Source of the DNA: Bacillus sp. SA1-12
Lineage (GTDB): Bacteria; Bacillota; Bacilli; Bacillales; Bacillaceae
Assembly (NCBI RefSeq): GCF_000981385.1
Contig: NZ_LATZ01000120.1
Coordinates: forward strand, 248,001-312,000
Reading direction: 5' to 3'
DNA length: 64,000 nt
Shown: positions 7,410 to 16,496 of the stretch, piece after piece
How the letters are laid out: the number at the start of each line of letters is the position of its first letter
How positions within the stretch are numbered: the first letter of the stretch is position 1
Notes under the pieces: model-generated
Told to the model about the DNA's origin: nothing
The model's input: the letters and a program-made list of their open reading frames with translations, nothing else
The model's database searches: none
Made by a program: the position numbers and the translations under genes

Positions 7410-8918
7410 ATGGGTCGCTTGCGAACAAAAGCCAAAAAAATTTTCTTACAAGAGGATTCAGATACAGATTTTGTTAATCTGCATAATACGCCGAATTTTA
7501 ATAGTAAGGAAAAAACAAAGGCTACTTATGAAAAGACACTTAAAGAATTAGGGGATTCATTTGACTTAGTTCATCGTTCATTTAATGAGGGTGAAATTCA
7601 CATTATTTATTTAAACTCTTTAGTAGATTCCCACACATTAGAATGGGAAATACTTTCACCCTTAAGAAAAATGTCATTTCAACATTTCGAAAAAGCTTTT
7701 CAACAGTCTCTGTATAAACGAGAAAATATTCATGAGAAAGTAATAAATGGAATATTAGATGGCAATGTGTCAATGTTCGCTGGAGAGAAAACCTATTTAA
7801 TAAATGTTTCAGGTCTCGAGGAACGGTCTATTACACAATCTGAAACAGAAACTGTCATAAATGGGCCGCATGATTCCTTTAATGAAGTATTAAAAACAAA
7901 CGTTTCGTTGATTAGAAGAAGAGTCAGAAGCCCTCGCTTAAAAATGATTAAATTATCTGTGGGGAAAATTTCAAAAACAAAAGTGCTTTTAATCTATATC
8001 GAGGGTATGGCAAATATGGATGTGGTGAATCATCTAAAAGAGAGGATCAAATCAGTTAAAGTTGATTCCATAACTGACTCCAATGTTTTGATTCAAATGA
8101 TTGATGATCATCAAAATTCTCCATTCCCACAATATTATACCACCGAAAGGCCAGATATCGCTGTAACAAAACTATATGCAGGAAAGATTATCGGACTTGT
8201 CGATGATAGTCCAAACATATTTTGCACTCCCTCTAGTTTCTTTGATTTTTTTGAATCATCAGATGACTACAATCAGCGTTGGATTATAGGAACAGGGGTT
8301 AGGCTGCTGCGATATATGGCATTATTTATTACATTAATACTCACAGCTTTTTATGTCTCTATCTGTACCTATCACTATGAAATGATTCCACAATCCCTGC
8401 TTCAAAGCCTTATGCAGTCTAGGAGTAGAGTGCCTTTTCCGCCTATCTTTGAAGCTATATTTTTAGAAATAGTAATTGAACTGCTAAGGGAGGCGGGTGC
8501 GAGACTGCCTACCAAAATAGGTCAAACAATTGGAATTGTAGGAGGTATTGTGATTGGTCAAGCAGCTGTTGAAGCTGGAATTACAAGTAATATCTTAATA
8601 ATAGTTGTAGCTGTATCGGCCATTGCTTCATTCATAGTACCAAGCTATATTATGAGTGCTTCCATTAGAATCGTTCGGTTCCAATTTATTTTAATGGCAG
8701 GGTTTTTAGGGAATATTGGCATTTTTTTTGCTTTAGGAATATTAATCATCCACTTAACTGGGTTAACAAATTTATCTTCACCTTATTTTATGCCGATTTC
8801 TCCTACCTTTTTCAAAGATTGGATGGATAGTATTGTGAGAGGGCCTTTTTATAAAATAAAGAAGGGACAACCAGTACAATCTTTGATGCAAAATGATGAT
8901 GAAAAAGAGAGGAATTAA
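7410..8918 (+). CDS. Germinant receptor A subunit (GerA/GerKA family)
   Basis: A-subunit of a nutrient germinant receptor in the inner membrane of the dormant spore; with B and C subunits it senses a small nutrient and triggers germination. The 502-aa protein has the large N-terminal soluble domain (residues ~1-300, with the typical ETVINGPHDSFNE and NVSLIRRRVR motifs) followed by about five membrane helices (~300-460), including the conserved PFPPIFEAIFLEIVIELLREAGARLP segment. It starts a gerA-gerB-gerC operon with spacings of 10 nt and then an 11-nt overlap. The ATG follows AAAGAGGGTAC. The nutrient specificity cannot be read from sequence. A sigma-G promoter is expected, but I could not find one with correct spacing. 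Confidence 0.92.
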   Translation: MGRLRTKAKKIFLQEDSDTDFVNLHNTPNFNSKEKTKATYEKTLKELGDSFDLVHRSFNEGEIHIIYLNSLVDSHTLEWEILSPLRKMSFQHFEKAFQQSLYKRENIHEKVINGILDGNVSMFAGEKTYLINVSGLEERSITQSETETVINGPHDSFNEVLKTNVSLIRRRVRSPRLKMIKLSVGKISKTKVLLIYIEGMANMDVVNHLKERIKSVKVDSITDSNVLIQMIDDHQNSPFPQYYTTERPDIAVTKLYAGKIIGLVDDSPNIFCTPSSFFDFFESSDDYNQRWIIGTGVRLLRYMALFITLILTAFYVSICTYHYEMIPQSLLQSLMQSRSRVPFPPIFEAIFLEIVIELLREAGARLPTKIGQTIGIVGGIVIGQAAVEAGITSNILIIVVAVSAIASFIVPSYIMSASIRIVRFQFILMAGFLGNIGIFFALGILIIHLTGLTNLSSPYFMPISPTFFKDWMDSIVRGPFYKIKKGQPVQSLMQNDDEKERN

Positions 8919-8928
8919 AGGTGATCAT

Positions 8929-10023
8929 ATGAAGGAACGACTCCATCCACTTCAACTATCTATCCTAATCATGATGAGTCAAAATGGTCTCGTCTTGTAT
9001 AGTTTACCTCGAATAACTGCCGATTATTTCGGAACAAATGGCTGGTTAAGTATTATTTTCATTTTCGTACTCGTTAATATTAATATTATGATGATTGCGA
9101 TCATTTATAAGCTGGGTAAAGGTAGATCAATTTTTAAAATCATTGATGCGTCGGTTCCCAAATGGGTAATGGTGCCCATCTATTTGTTTATCATTGGTGT
9201 TTGGATTGGAATAGCAAGCATGATTATGAGGGAATATATCTTCATATACAAATTGATGTTTTTTCCAGCTTTACCTGTCTTACTTTTTATCATTTTATTT
9301 ACTTATCTTTGTTTTCAATTATTAAGAGGTGGAATTTACAATATAGCCAAAGCAAGTGTGGTTTTATTCTGCTTCGTGGAGCTGATGATTCTTTTGGTTC
9401 CTTATCTTTTTCCAGAATTTGATTTTGCACGTTATACAACTTTCTTTTTTAAAGGAGAAACGGATTATTTAAAGGGGTCACTTCATGTTTATTCAGCTTT
9501 TTTGGGTATTGAAGTTTCCATTCTTTTTTTTCCTATGGTAGAAAAAAAATGGACAAAGGCTCTTTTTATTGGGAATTTTATGTCCATGGTAATTTATTTC
9601 GGTATCCTCTTTTTAAGTTATGGCTTTTTTAGCTTCGATCAAATATTAAATGATAAATACCCAGTTATGACACTGTTTGAATATACAGAAGTTCCTTTTC
9701 TTACGCGAGCAGAAAATCTCTGCTTTTCCGTTTTTGCTTTCAAGGTATTATCAACAATTGTCATATATTACTGGGGAGCTCAGCAAATTTTTAAGAATAT
9801 TCATAAAAAAGTTAAGCCTGATTTTTGGATATTCATTATACTAGCAAGTGGTTTTATCCTTGCATTGGTCCCAGATTCTGTGGTGGATGTCGAAAAGTGG
9901 TTAAAGTGGCTGAGTTATTGTGCAATTGGTATAGCTTGGGCATTACCTATCTTTGTGCTATGCATCCTTTTTATTCAAATTCTTAAAAACCTTTTTAATA
10001 AGGAGACAGATCATGCAAAATAA
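8929..10023 (+). CDS. Germinant receptor B subunit (GerB family, APC-like)
   Basis: Integral membrane B-subunit, related to amino acid/polyamine/organocation transporters and thought to bind the germinant. The 364-aa protein has about ten hydrophobic helices from residue ~10; the N-terminal motif LHPLQLSILIMMSQNGLVLY and the run of LPRITADYFGTNGWLS are typical of GerB proteins. I chose ATG 8929, preceded by AAAGGTGAT, rather than the earlier in-frame ATG 8893 that lies inside the gerA gene. The stop overlaps the start of the C subunit by 11 nt, indicating translational coupling. Confidence 0.92.
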   Translation: MKERLHPLQLSILIMMSQNGLVLYSLPRITADYFGTNGWLSIIFIFVLVNINIMMIAIIYKLGKGRSIFKIIDASVPKWVMVPIYLFIIGVWIGIASMIMREYIFIYKLMFFPALPVLLFIILFTYLCFQLLRGGIYNIAKASVVLFCFVELMILLVPYLFPEFDFARYTTFFFKGETDYLKGSLHVYSAFLGIEVSILFFPMVEKKWTKALFIGNFMSMVIYFGILFLSYGFFSFDQILNDKYPVMTLFEYTEVPFLTRAENLCFSVFAFKVLSTIVIYYWGAQQIFKNIHKKVKPDFWIFIILASGFILALVPDSVVDVEKWLKWLSYCAIGIAWALPIFVLCILFIQILKNLFNKETDHAK

Positions 10024-11122
10024 AGTTACTGTATTGATCGCGATATGTTGTTTGTTTTTAACAGCTTGTGGAAGAACAAGTAATATTATAGAAGATTTAG
10101 GAATTATACAATCTGTTGCTTTCGATATGTCGGAAAGTAAAGAAAATCCAATACAAACAACTGTCCTATTTCCCACTGTTTCTAAAGAAGGAACGTTTGA
10201 TACTCAGACTCTAACTGCAAAGGGAAAATCAACTCATGACACCTTCATCAAACTTCAAAATTTAACAAATTTAAAGCTAGTTAGAGGGCAGAATACGATT
10301 CTCTTTGGGGAGGAACTCTCAAAAAAAGGACTTATAAATGTTGTTGAGTCGTTTACAAGGGATCCAGAATTCGGAGCTCGCGTTAAATTTGCTATCGTGG
10401 AGGGAAAAGGAGAAGAACTTCTTAAAAAAAAGATACCCTCTATTAAAGATAATTCTGAATACCTTTATACATTCATCGAGAAATTAGGCAATCAAAATAA
10501 AGTTTTACATACTAATAAATATCGTTTTTTAAGAGATTATTACGACGATGGTATTGATCCGGTTTTACCAGTTTTTTCATATGAAGGCGAGAACATTGAA
10601 TTAAAAGGATTGGGTACTTTTAAAGGAGATCAATATGTTACAGTCCTAACTTTAAGTGAAACACATATCCTTAACTTATTAAGCGGAGACATTAAAAATG
10701 GCAGTTTAATGATTAGTATTAATGATGAAGAGTCAGGAAATAATGATCAGCTTTTGTTAAGTTTTATCAATTCTAATAATGATAAAAAAGTGAACACAAG
10801 AAAAATAAAGAATTTGACGGTCGAAGTAATTCTAGATATAAAAGGAAGCGTCCTTGAATACACAGGTACAATGGATTTAAGTGAAGAAAAGTATCAAAGA
10901 CAATTGGAAAAACAAGTTGAAAATTATTTAATAACCAATTCAAAAAAGCTTCTCAGCAAATTGCAAGAATATCAGACAGATCCTATTGGAATCGGAAAGT
11001 TGGTACGTAATCGTTTATCTTATGAAAGATGGAACAAGATGGACTGGAATAACACTTACTCAAACTTGAATATTAAAGTTAAAGTAAAAGTAGATCTGAT
11101 TAATACAGGGAGATCAAAATGA
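10013..11122 (+). CDS. Germinant receptor C subunit (GerC lipoprotein)
   Basis: Lipid-anchored C-subunit of the receptor. ATG 10013, preceded by AAGGAGACAG, encodes a signal peptide with the lipobox LTAC (Cys at residue ~20), then a GerC-type body of ~350 residues with SVAFDM, NTILFGEELSKKG and FTRDPEFGARV, matching family positions. Total length 369 aa is normal. It is the last gene of the operon; a very strong terminator follows within 80 nt. Confidence 0.9.
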   Translation: MQNKVTVLIAICCLFLTACGRTSNIIEDLGIIQSVAFDMSESKENPIQTTVLFPTVSKEGTFDTQTLTAKGKSTHDTFIKLQNLTNLKLVRGQNTILFGEELSKKGLINVVESFTRDPEFGARVKFAIVEGKGEELLKKKIPSIKDNSEYLYTFIEKLGNQNKVLHTNKYRFLRDYYDDGIDPVLPVFSYEGENIELKGLGTFKGDQYVTVLTLSETHILNLLSGDIKNGSLMISINDEESGNNDQLLLSFINSNNDKKVNTRKIKNLTVEVILDIKGSVLEYTGTMDLSEEKYQRQLEKQVENYLITNSKKLLSKLQEYQTDPIGIGKLVRNRLSYERWNKMDWNNTYSNLNIKVKVKVDLINTGRSK

Positions 11123-11199
11123 ATTTAGGCAAGATTAGGTTGAAGTTTATCTATGTATTATTTATCTGAGATGTATACGGCAGATTTTATGAATAAACG

Positions 11200-11240
11200 A
11201 AAAAGAGCCAATTTCTTAGTTGAAATTGGCTCTTTTTATA
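11200..11240. terminator. Strong terminator of the ger operon
   Basis: A perfect 16-bp stem (11200-11215 with 11222-11237) closes a 6-nt loop; A5 and T5 tracts lie at its ends, so it can work in both directions. Confidence 0.9.
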
Positions 11241-11509
11241 TCACTTTAAATACCAACCAAAACAAACAGGCGGTAAATGCAGATTGTGATAAAATGAAAT
11301 TAGAATCCAAAAAACTACAGTTTTCAGGCTTATTAGAAGTTCTTCTTTCACATCCTCAAAATACCGTCTATAGCACCGTTTTTTTTATGTATGTGGTGCG
11401 TGTTTTGTAATCCTTCCAATTTCCCAGCTAACAATTAAAAGAATTATCTATTTACATCCATTACACCAACAAGGAAGTTCATATTCAAACGAGCACGGGC
11501 TCCACAGAT
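11241..11509. other. Intergenic stretch, nothing recognised
   Basis: About 270 bases between the ger terminator and operator module C. Short open frames have no ribosome-binding site or recognisable motif. Confidence 0.4.
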
Positions 11510-11565
11510 TTAAGAACGAACGTTCAAAATATTTCTTGACCGATCGTTCTTTAATTTGCTACATT
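11510..11565 (+). promoter_or_regulatory. Composite operator/promoter C upstream of the MFS exporter
   Basis: GAACGAACGTTC (11514-11525), then TTGACC (-35, 11536-11541), an 18-nt spacer with GATCGTTC, and TACATT (-10, 11560-11565). This is the same module as A and B. The leader that follows (TTTGAAGGAGGAATCATT) is also conserved. Confidence 0.7.
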
Positions 11566-11857
11566 TGTTTTGAAGGAGGAATCATTAAGAGATCATGAAC
11601 AAATCAATTGCTTGAACTGTCATTTTATTGTTCGTTATTTTTTACTACTGGATTACTGCCTAATGAAGCAGTATAAAACAAAAAACAAGTGAAAAAGATG
11701 ACAGAGAATTGAATCAAACTATACAATTTCAAATGGTTTAAGGTTTTGGTTGGCATATTAGGTTTAAGAAATGTAGGTAGAGGAAGCTTTTTATTATTTG
11801 TACCGAGGGAATTAAGAGCGTTTATATTAAAACAAATTTTGTGAAAGCAGGAAGCCT
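11566..11857 (+). other. Long 5' leader of the MFS gene, possibly with gene remnants
   Basis: About 290 nt between promoter C and the MFS start. The first ~45 nt align without gaps to the leaders of modules A and B. Nearer the MFS start a hydrophobic frame can be read (GILGLRNVGRGSFLLFVP), ending in TGA at about 11843; it has no start or ribosome-binding site and may be a degraded membrane gene. I assign no product. Confidence 0.35.
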
Positions 11858-13030
11858 ATGAAAAGAATGCTTTGGGTTATTCTCATGATGTCATGCTGTG
11901 CAACGTTTATTTCATCGTTATTTCCTTTATACAGTGATTATTACCAGCTAAATAGTCTCCAAATTACCATCCTATTTGCTATCTATGCTGTTTTTTTGCT
12001 ACCAACTTTGCTAATAGTAGGTGCCAGGGGGAGCGATTGGGGATTAAAAAGAGTCGTTCGATTCAGTATTTGGATCTCGATTATATCAACATTGATTTTT
12101 CTTGGAAGTTTTGATGTCTGGATGCTCTATGTGGCAAGGAGTTTAGAAGGCACCGCATATGGTGCTTTTACTGGAACTGCAAGCGTTTTTTTATTAAAAC
12201 AGACCTCTCAAGATAAAATGAGAACGGCAATCAAGTTGTCAGGGGTTATAATAAACATCGGTTTTGGCCTAGGTCCAGCTATTTCAGGTGTTATCGTGCA
12301 ATATGTGCACTTTCAGCCGCTTCGTTTGACGTATTGGTTTCTGCTCGTCATGTTATTGAGTTCCTTGGTCTTTCTTGAAATGTTACCGAAGCAAGAGGAT
12401 TCACGTGCGCAAAAACCGGCTAAGACAAAGATTTCGCTCGGTGTTCCTGAAGAAATTCGGTCCCATTTTTGGTCTTTTATCGGACTTCCGATCTTTACCG
12501 TTTTTACGCTAGGAGGGATTGTATTTTCTCTTATTCCTTCTTTCACCAAGAATGTCATTCACACCACTAATCTCTCCATTTCCGGGTTATTAATATTGTT
12601 GCTTTTAGGTGGGGGAGCATTGATGCAGTTCTTTCCTTGGCCGCGTATCTCCATTTCAAGGATGCGTTTAGGGATCCTGTTTCTCGTTATTGGATCAGGG
12701 CTTGTTGTAGTTTCTGGTCAGACAGAGAAATTATTTTTGCTTTGGGCTGGCATATTCATTCAAGCAATTGGCGCCGGATGGACGTTTCAAGTAACGTTAA
12801 AATTAGCTAGTGAATTACCAAAACCAGAGGAACGCCCGCAAGTTATCTCTGCTTTTTATTTATGTGCCTACTCCGGATTTATTGTTCCGATTGTTGGTAT
12901 TGGAGTATTAACTCAATTTTTTAATTTGATCTTTTCGTTGATTGTCCTAAATATCTTTGCCGCGCTAATCGTTAGCTACGTGTTGATCTACTCAGTCAAA
13001 TTTAATTATTCTAAAGTTATATCACCATAA
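11858..13030 (+). CDS. Major facilitator superfamily drug/metabolite exporter
   Basis: The 390-aa protein has twelve predicted membrane helices and the MFS loop 2-3 pattern (GARGSDWGLKRVVRFS, a degenerate GxxxDRxGRR). The helix 4-5 region RSLEGTAYGAFTGTASVFLL and GFGLGPAISG resemble motif C of antiporters (GPxxGG-like), so efflux is more likely than uptake (inference). ATG 11858 follows GCAGGAAG. It is transcribed alone from operator module C, shared with msrB and the epoxide hydrolase; an exporter and detoxifying enzymes under one regulator suggest a response to a toxic, oxidising or epoxide-forming compound. The substrate is not identifiable. Confidence 0.85.
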   Translation: MKRMLWVILMMSCCATFISSLFPLYSDYYQLNSLQITILFAIYAVFLLPTLLIVGARGSDWGLKRVVRFSIWISIISTLIFLGSFDVWMLYVARSLEGTAYGAFTGTASVFLLKQTSQDKMRTAIKLSGVIINIGFGLGPAISGVIVQYVHFQPLRLTYWFLLVMLLSSLVFLEMLPKQEDSRAQKPAKTKISLGVPEEIRSHFWSFIGLPIFTVFTLGGIVFSLIPSFTKNVIHTTNLSISGLLILLLLGGGALMQFFPWPRISISRMRLGILFLVIGSGLVVVSGQTEKLFLLWAGIFIQAIGAGWTFQVTLKLASELPKPEERPQVISAFYLCAYSGFIVPIVGIGVLTQFFNLIFSLIVLNIFAALIVSYVLIYSVKFNYSKVISP

Positions 13031-13150
13031 TCACCATCGTTGGTTTTTTGCCATTGTTTATGCAGCCTTTTTAAGAGATATGCCTCTAGAATTTGGACGT
13101 TATTGCCACCATGATTCCTTTATCTAATATAGATAAAACAATAAATTGAA

Positions 13151-13207
13151 CTGAACCCCGAAGAAATACACTTTTTCTAAAGTGCCTGCTATTCGGGGGT
13201 GAATTCA
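13151..13207. terminator. Nested inverted repeat between convergent genes
   Basis: An outer stem CCCCGAA (13156-13162) with TTCGGGG (13192-13198), flanked by imperfect GAACTGAA/GAATTC arms, encloses an inner CACTTT-4-AAAGTG hairpin. It lies between the MFS gene and the convergent 13304-14924 operon. There is no clean T run, so the terminator role is tentative. Confidence 0.4.
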
Positions 13208-13303
13208 ATAACGAAGATTGCATAACCGCCAAAATATATAAGTTTTTCAGCGGCAGCGGATTATCTATGCTATTTTATGTTAGATATAAAAATTTTTAAT
13301 AAG

Positions 13304-13843
13304 CTACTCCATGATAATGTCAGTAAGAAGGGCATAACCATTCCTCACTTTTACCTTTGCTAAGATCTGACCTTTTGACGAAGCCTCTTCCCATTCCAGT
13401 CCTGTGTTTTCTGTGACAAAGTATTTATCTAAGCTATATTGGATATAAGCATATTCTTGCTCATCATTTTCACTAAAACCTAAACCAATGTAATTTAATT
13501 TCCCCTTTAAATAGATTCCGTCGCTGGGTTTTATCAAGGAAACTTTAGTTGGGGAGTGTATCCCATTTTTTTCCTCTAACATAACAAAGACATCAAAATT
13601 GTAAGAGCCTTTATTATATTCATCCAGAACTTCTTTTTCTATGAGTTCACGAGGAACTTCTTCTGCTTCATAGGATAGGTTTACATAATCTCCTCGGAAC
13701 AAATCCGTTGGGTCGATTGGTTTAGTTCGCAAAGTAAGATCATCGCCTGTCATTAGGGTGATGAGGGGAGTAATTGTCATTCCAATAAGTATGATGATCG
13801 GGACAAGACAAGCAAGAATTAACTGTTTGGCTTTCCTATTCAT
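13304..13843 (-). CDS. GDYXXLXY-motif membrane-anchored protein
   Basis: ATG 13843, 8 nt after AAAGGAGGGGAA, gives a 179-aa protein with one N-terminal membrane helix (ILACLVPIIILIGMTITPLITL) and an extracytoplasmic domain carrying the signature GDYVNLSYE, diagnostic of the GDYXXLXY family. The start overlaps the end of the DUF2157 gene by 8 nt (ATGAATAG), so the two are translationally coupled, and this pairing is common for these families. Function is unknown; a partnership in the membrane with the DUF2157 protein is likely. Confidence 0.85.
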   Translation of the reverse strand: MNRKAKQLILACLVPIIILIGMTITPLITLMTGDDLTLRTKPIDPTDLFRGDYVNLSYEAEEVPRELIEKEVLDEYNKGSYNFDVFVMLEEKNGIHSPTKVSLIKPSDGIYLKGKLNYIGLGFSENDEQEYAYIQYSLDKYFVTENTGLEWEEASSKGQILAKVKVRNGYALLTDIIME

Positions 13844-14924
13844 GAAGTTCCCCTCCTTTTCTGCGTTGATTTTCAAAGTAGAAACCAAAGCCTACTAAGA
13901 GTAATCCTCCTAAAATGAAAACAAGTGACTTTGGAAGAAAATCGAACGTGAAATCGAAATAAAAACGCAGGATTAATACGCACATGATCACAATATTCAC
14001 TAAATTACCTTTATTGATCAGGTAGAGAACAAAACATACGTAAAGAATGGAAAAAGGGATATAAACCCATCCCGCTGGCCAAATTTCTGAAAATGTCAAA
14101 GCAAAACCAGTTAATCCGTGTAAAGCATGACCAGTGTAATGAAAGACCGATTTCATTTGGCTGGCAGTCTTACCAACATGTGCAGCGTAAACCAGACCTA
14201 AGCCGATGATAAAATAACAAATTAAAATGAAATAAAAGTATGAATCATTTGCAACGATCACATTGATGGAAATAATCCCAAAAAACACAAGGCCCATAAG
14301 CAAAACTAAGAAACCTGTGATTCTAGAATACGATATCTTTACGTTTAAAAAATAGATAGCAAGAATCAAAGGAAGAATGACGAAAGGGATGCTTTCTCCT
14401 GAAAGAAATGTGTCATGGCTCATATAGATCAAGGAAAATAATGCTGAAAGAGATAATATCCATTTGTCGCGTAAAACCCAGCTCAAAGGAATAATCCCTA
14501 TAGACCACCACAAAAATGCATCTTGAAAATCACCGCCAAAGTGAAACATCTGTCCAATTAGGAAAATACCAGCACCGTAAACAAAAACACTTAAAAAATA
14601 AAAACTTCTTGATGTTTTTGGGAAATTCCTTTCTAATTTGTATCCTGCCACATTGCACCCGATATACAAACCAATGATCAAAATGAATTTTGCCATTTTC
14701 CCGATTTCTTGCCAATTGCTCGCGATAAAACTTAGGAACCCAATTCCAATTAAAATTGAACCAATATATAAAAGAACCTTTGTGAAAGATAACCGTTTTT
14801 TCACTTCGTAAAGATCGGTTATTTCGGCCGTTTTTTCCGACGATAAAACTCCGGTATCTTTTAAATAACGAAGTTCTTTTTGTAAGATTTGAAAATCATT
14901 ATTTTTTATCTTACGTTTTTTCAA
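13836..14924 (-). CDS. DUF2157 multi-spanning membrane protein
   Basis: The 362-aa protein starts with a soluble helix-rich N-terminus (residues ~1-50) followed by the DUF2157 hallmark: first helix LLYIGSILIGIGFLSFIASNW, then KFILIIGLYIGC. About ten to twelve helices follow to the C-terminus. It is the first gene of a two-gene operon with the GDYXXLXY protein. The biochemical role of this family is not established. The ATG at 14924 is followed by a basic stretch (MKKRKIKNND). Confidence 0.85.
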   Translation of the reverse strand: MKKRKIKNNDFQILQKELRYLKDTGVLSSEKTAEITDLYEVKKRLSFTKVLLYIGSILIGIGFLSFIASNWQEIGKMAKFILIIGLYIGCNVAGYKLERNFPKTSRSFYFLSVFVYGAGIFLIGQMFHFGGDFQDAFLWWSIGIIPLSWVLRDKWILSLSALFSLIYMSHDTFLSGESIPFVILPLILAIYFLNVKISYSRITGFLVLLMGLVFFGIISINVIVANDSYFYFILICYFIIGLGLVYAAHVGKTASQMKSVFHYTGHALHGLTGFALTFSEIWPAGWVYIPFSILYVCFVLYLINKGNLVNIVIMCVLILRFYFDFTFDFLPKSLVFILGGLLLVGFGFYFENQRRKGGELHE

Positions 14925-15233
14925 AAAAACACCCCGTTTCTGTTAAATAATTCCTACCATTATACACTATAAACAAATAACGAATCTTCTTCAAAAAATA
15001 AAAAAGGAGACACGTAGTGAAAACTAAGTAACCAATTCTAACTGTATATACGTTGGAAATGGTTATAAATAATGTATTTTCAATTACATTTCGTTATGCT
15101 GAAGTCAAAATGAAAATCTTACATTCAAAGACGAACTCTTATTTTTCAAAAAATAAAAACCGAACAGTAGTAGGGGCAACTACGATTAATAAAGAAGAAA
15201 ATATAATTTTTAAATTAAGAGAACCTTTACTAT
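14925..15233. other. Divergent intergenic region
   Basis: About 310 bases between the DUF2157 gene (leftward) and the vanZ promoter (rightward). A frame at 15053-15241 is open but has no ribosome-binding site and no family resemblance; I treat it as non-coding. Confidence 0.4.
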
Positions 15234-15279
15234 CTCTTTAAAAAATCTTTAAAAAATCTTTAAAAATAGGAGCTATACT
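15234..15279 (+). promoter_or_regulatory. vanZ promoter with three 11-bp direct repeats
   Basis: CTCTTTAAAAA, ATCTTTAAAAA, ATCTTTAAAAA (15234-15244, 15245-15255, 15256-15266) run in perfect 11-bp phase, then a 7-nt gap and TATACT (15274-15279). There is no good -35 hexamer. One-helical-turn direct repeats in place of a -35 are typical of promoters activated by OmpR/PhoB-type regulators. The same layout precedes the bceAB operon at 21588-21543. Confidence 0.7.
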
Positions 15280-15346
15280 AAAGTCAACGCTTAAGCGAAA
15301 CGAACAGACCTCACCAACTACCTTTAAAATTAGGAGGAAACATTAG

Positions 15347-15913
15347 ATGTTAATGACAATAGATTCATGGTATATTTTGCTTCCAGCATTCATTCTCTTT
15401 TTACTATCTCTTTTCATTGGGACTAGAAAAAAGAATCATCGAGCGGGACAATATTTTCTATTAATCACATTTGCTATATACTTTTTAGCAGTGATTGATT
15501 TAGTATTCTTTCCAATAGAGGTTTATGCAGGAAATGATTATAAGTCGACAGAACCATTGTGGCTAGAGATCTTACAGGAAATTAATTTTATTCCGATCTT
15601 AACCATTGACATTCCAAGTTTTGTATTAAACGTCATTATGTTGATACCTTTTGGTGTGTATTTACCGTTACTAAACGATAAAGTGGACTCAGCAAAAAAG
15701 GCAGCAAAGTATGGTTTCTTTCTAAGCTTATCAATTGAAGCCTTACAGTTAATAATCGAACTCTCATTAGGAAGCGGCAGAACCGCAGATATTAATGACC
15801 TTATTGCAAATACGCTTGGGGCTGCAATTGGATTCTTAATCATAAAGAAATTGGTAAAAATAAAACCATTCAAGGTTTTGGTTTCTAAATTTTCATTAGT
15901 GAAATCTATGTAA
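15347..15913 (+). CDS. VanZ-family membrane protein
   Basis: The 188-aa protein has about five membrane helices and VanZ-family features: an extracytoplasmic loop with FPIEVYAG, the NFIPI segment (EINFIPILTI), NVIMLIPFGVYLPLL, and the C-terminal ELSLGSGRTADINDLIANTLGAAIG pattern. VanZ homologues are linked to teicoplanin and other cell-surface antibiotic resistance, though the mechanism is unclear. TAGGAGGAAAC precedes ATG 15347; the ATG at 15353 is an alternative. Its promoter carries the direct repeats shared with the BceAB-type transporter, which supports a cell-envelope stress role. Confidence 0.85.
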   Translation: MLMTIDSWYILLPAFILFLLSLFIGTRKKNHRAGQYFLLITFAIYFLAVIDLVFFPIEVYAGNDYKSTEPLWLEILQEINFIPILTIDIPSFVLNVIMLIPFGVYLPLLNDKVDSAKKAAKYGFFLSLSIEALQLIIELSLGSGRTADINDLIANTLGAAIGFLIIKKLVKIKPFKVLVSKFSLVKSM

Positions 15914-15932
15914 ATCCCCTAACCAGGGGATT
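15913..15932 (+). terminator. Short hairpin at the vanZ stop
   Basis: AATCCCCT pairs with AGGGGATT around a 4-nt loop, directly at the stop codon. No T run follows, so it may stabilise the mRNA rather than terminate. Confidence 0.4.
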
Positions 15933-16177
15933 ACGATTAAGGTAGAAAGTTCAGCAGGGAAGACCACTTTTATCGTTACCTTATTAAAAGAGAAATAAAA
16001 GGCAAATAACAGATATTAATTCGATACTGAAAAATTACTTTCATTTGCAAAGTTCATTTGGCTTTGAAAGGATGTTGGTTTATCCGTAAGTATGCTATAA
16101 ATGATAAAGATGGCTTGCATGATCGGAGAAAAAAGAATAAGGTATTGTTGATTTTTTAAATCCGATATTTTAAGATA

Positions 16178-16249
16178 ATGGTACTATATATGGGTGGAGG
16201 TATTCTAATCATGATGATGATGGCAGTGTTTTTGACAGTTATTCGATAA
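16178..16249 (+). CDS. Possible micro-ORF for a hydrophobic peptide (low confidence)
   Basis: A 23-codon frame encodes GGGILIMMMMAVFLTVIR after MVLYM. GGAGG (16196-16200) sits 10 nt before the first of four consecutive ATGs (16211), so the real product could be only 12 residues. It is hydrophobic like membrane micropeptides, but I recognise no family. Confidence 0.25.
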   Translation: MVLYMGGGILIMMMMAVFLTVIR

Positions 16250-16268
16250 TCACAAATTGAATAATAAT

Positions 16269-16327
16269 GATACTTGAAAAATCCCCAGGATCGACGGGGG
16301 TAATTTGTCGTGTAATCTTCAAGTATC
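16269..16327. other. 59-nt inverted-repeat structure
   Basis: GATACTTGAA (16269-16278) pairs perfectly with TTCAAGTATC (16318-16327); inside, CCCC can pair with GGGG. It has no T tract after it. It could be a structured leader or small RNA between the micro-ORF and the methyltransferase; no known riboswitch class is recognised. Confidence 0.4.
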
Positions 16328-16415
16328 TGCAGTCAATGAACTTAATCATCATAATGCCGTTAAATAAGACTGTCTGTACACATGTATATAAACAGTTTAT
16401 AAATAAAGTTTACAC

Positions 16416-16457
16416 AAAGCCATGATGAAAAGTAAGTCGGTACATCATGGCTTTTTT
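16416..16457 (+). terminator. Terminator just upstream of the methyltransferase gene
   Basis: AAAGCCATGATG pairs perfectly with CATCATGGCTTT, followed by a T run (TTTTTTGTG). It lies 40 nt before the gene start at 16497, so it ends an upstream transcript or attenuates this gene. Confidence 0.75.
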
Positions 16458-16496
16458 GTGTTCTTAAACGGCGTTCAAAAAATTGGAGGCGTTAGG

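Noticed and set aside
11153..11410. 85-codon frame after gerC
   Set aside because: It runs straight through the 16-bp terminator stem and has no ribosome-binding site.
15053..15241. 62-codon frame between DUF2157 and vanZ
   Set aside because: No ribosome-binding site and no family resemblance.
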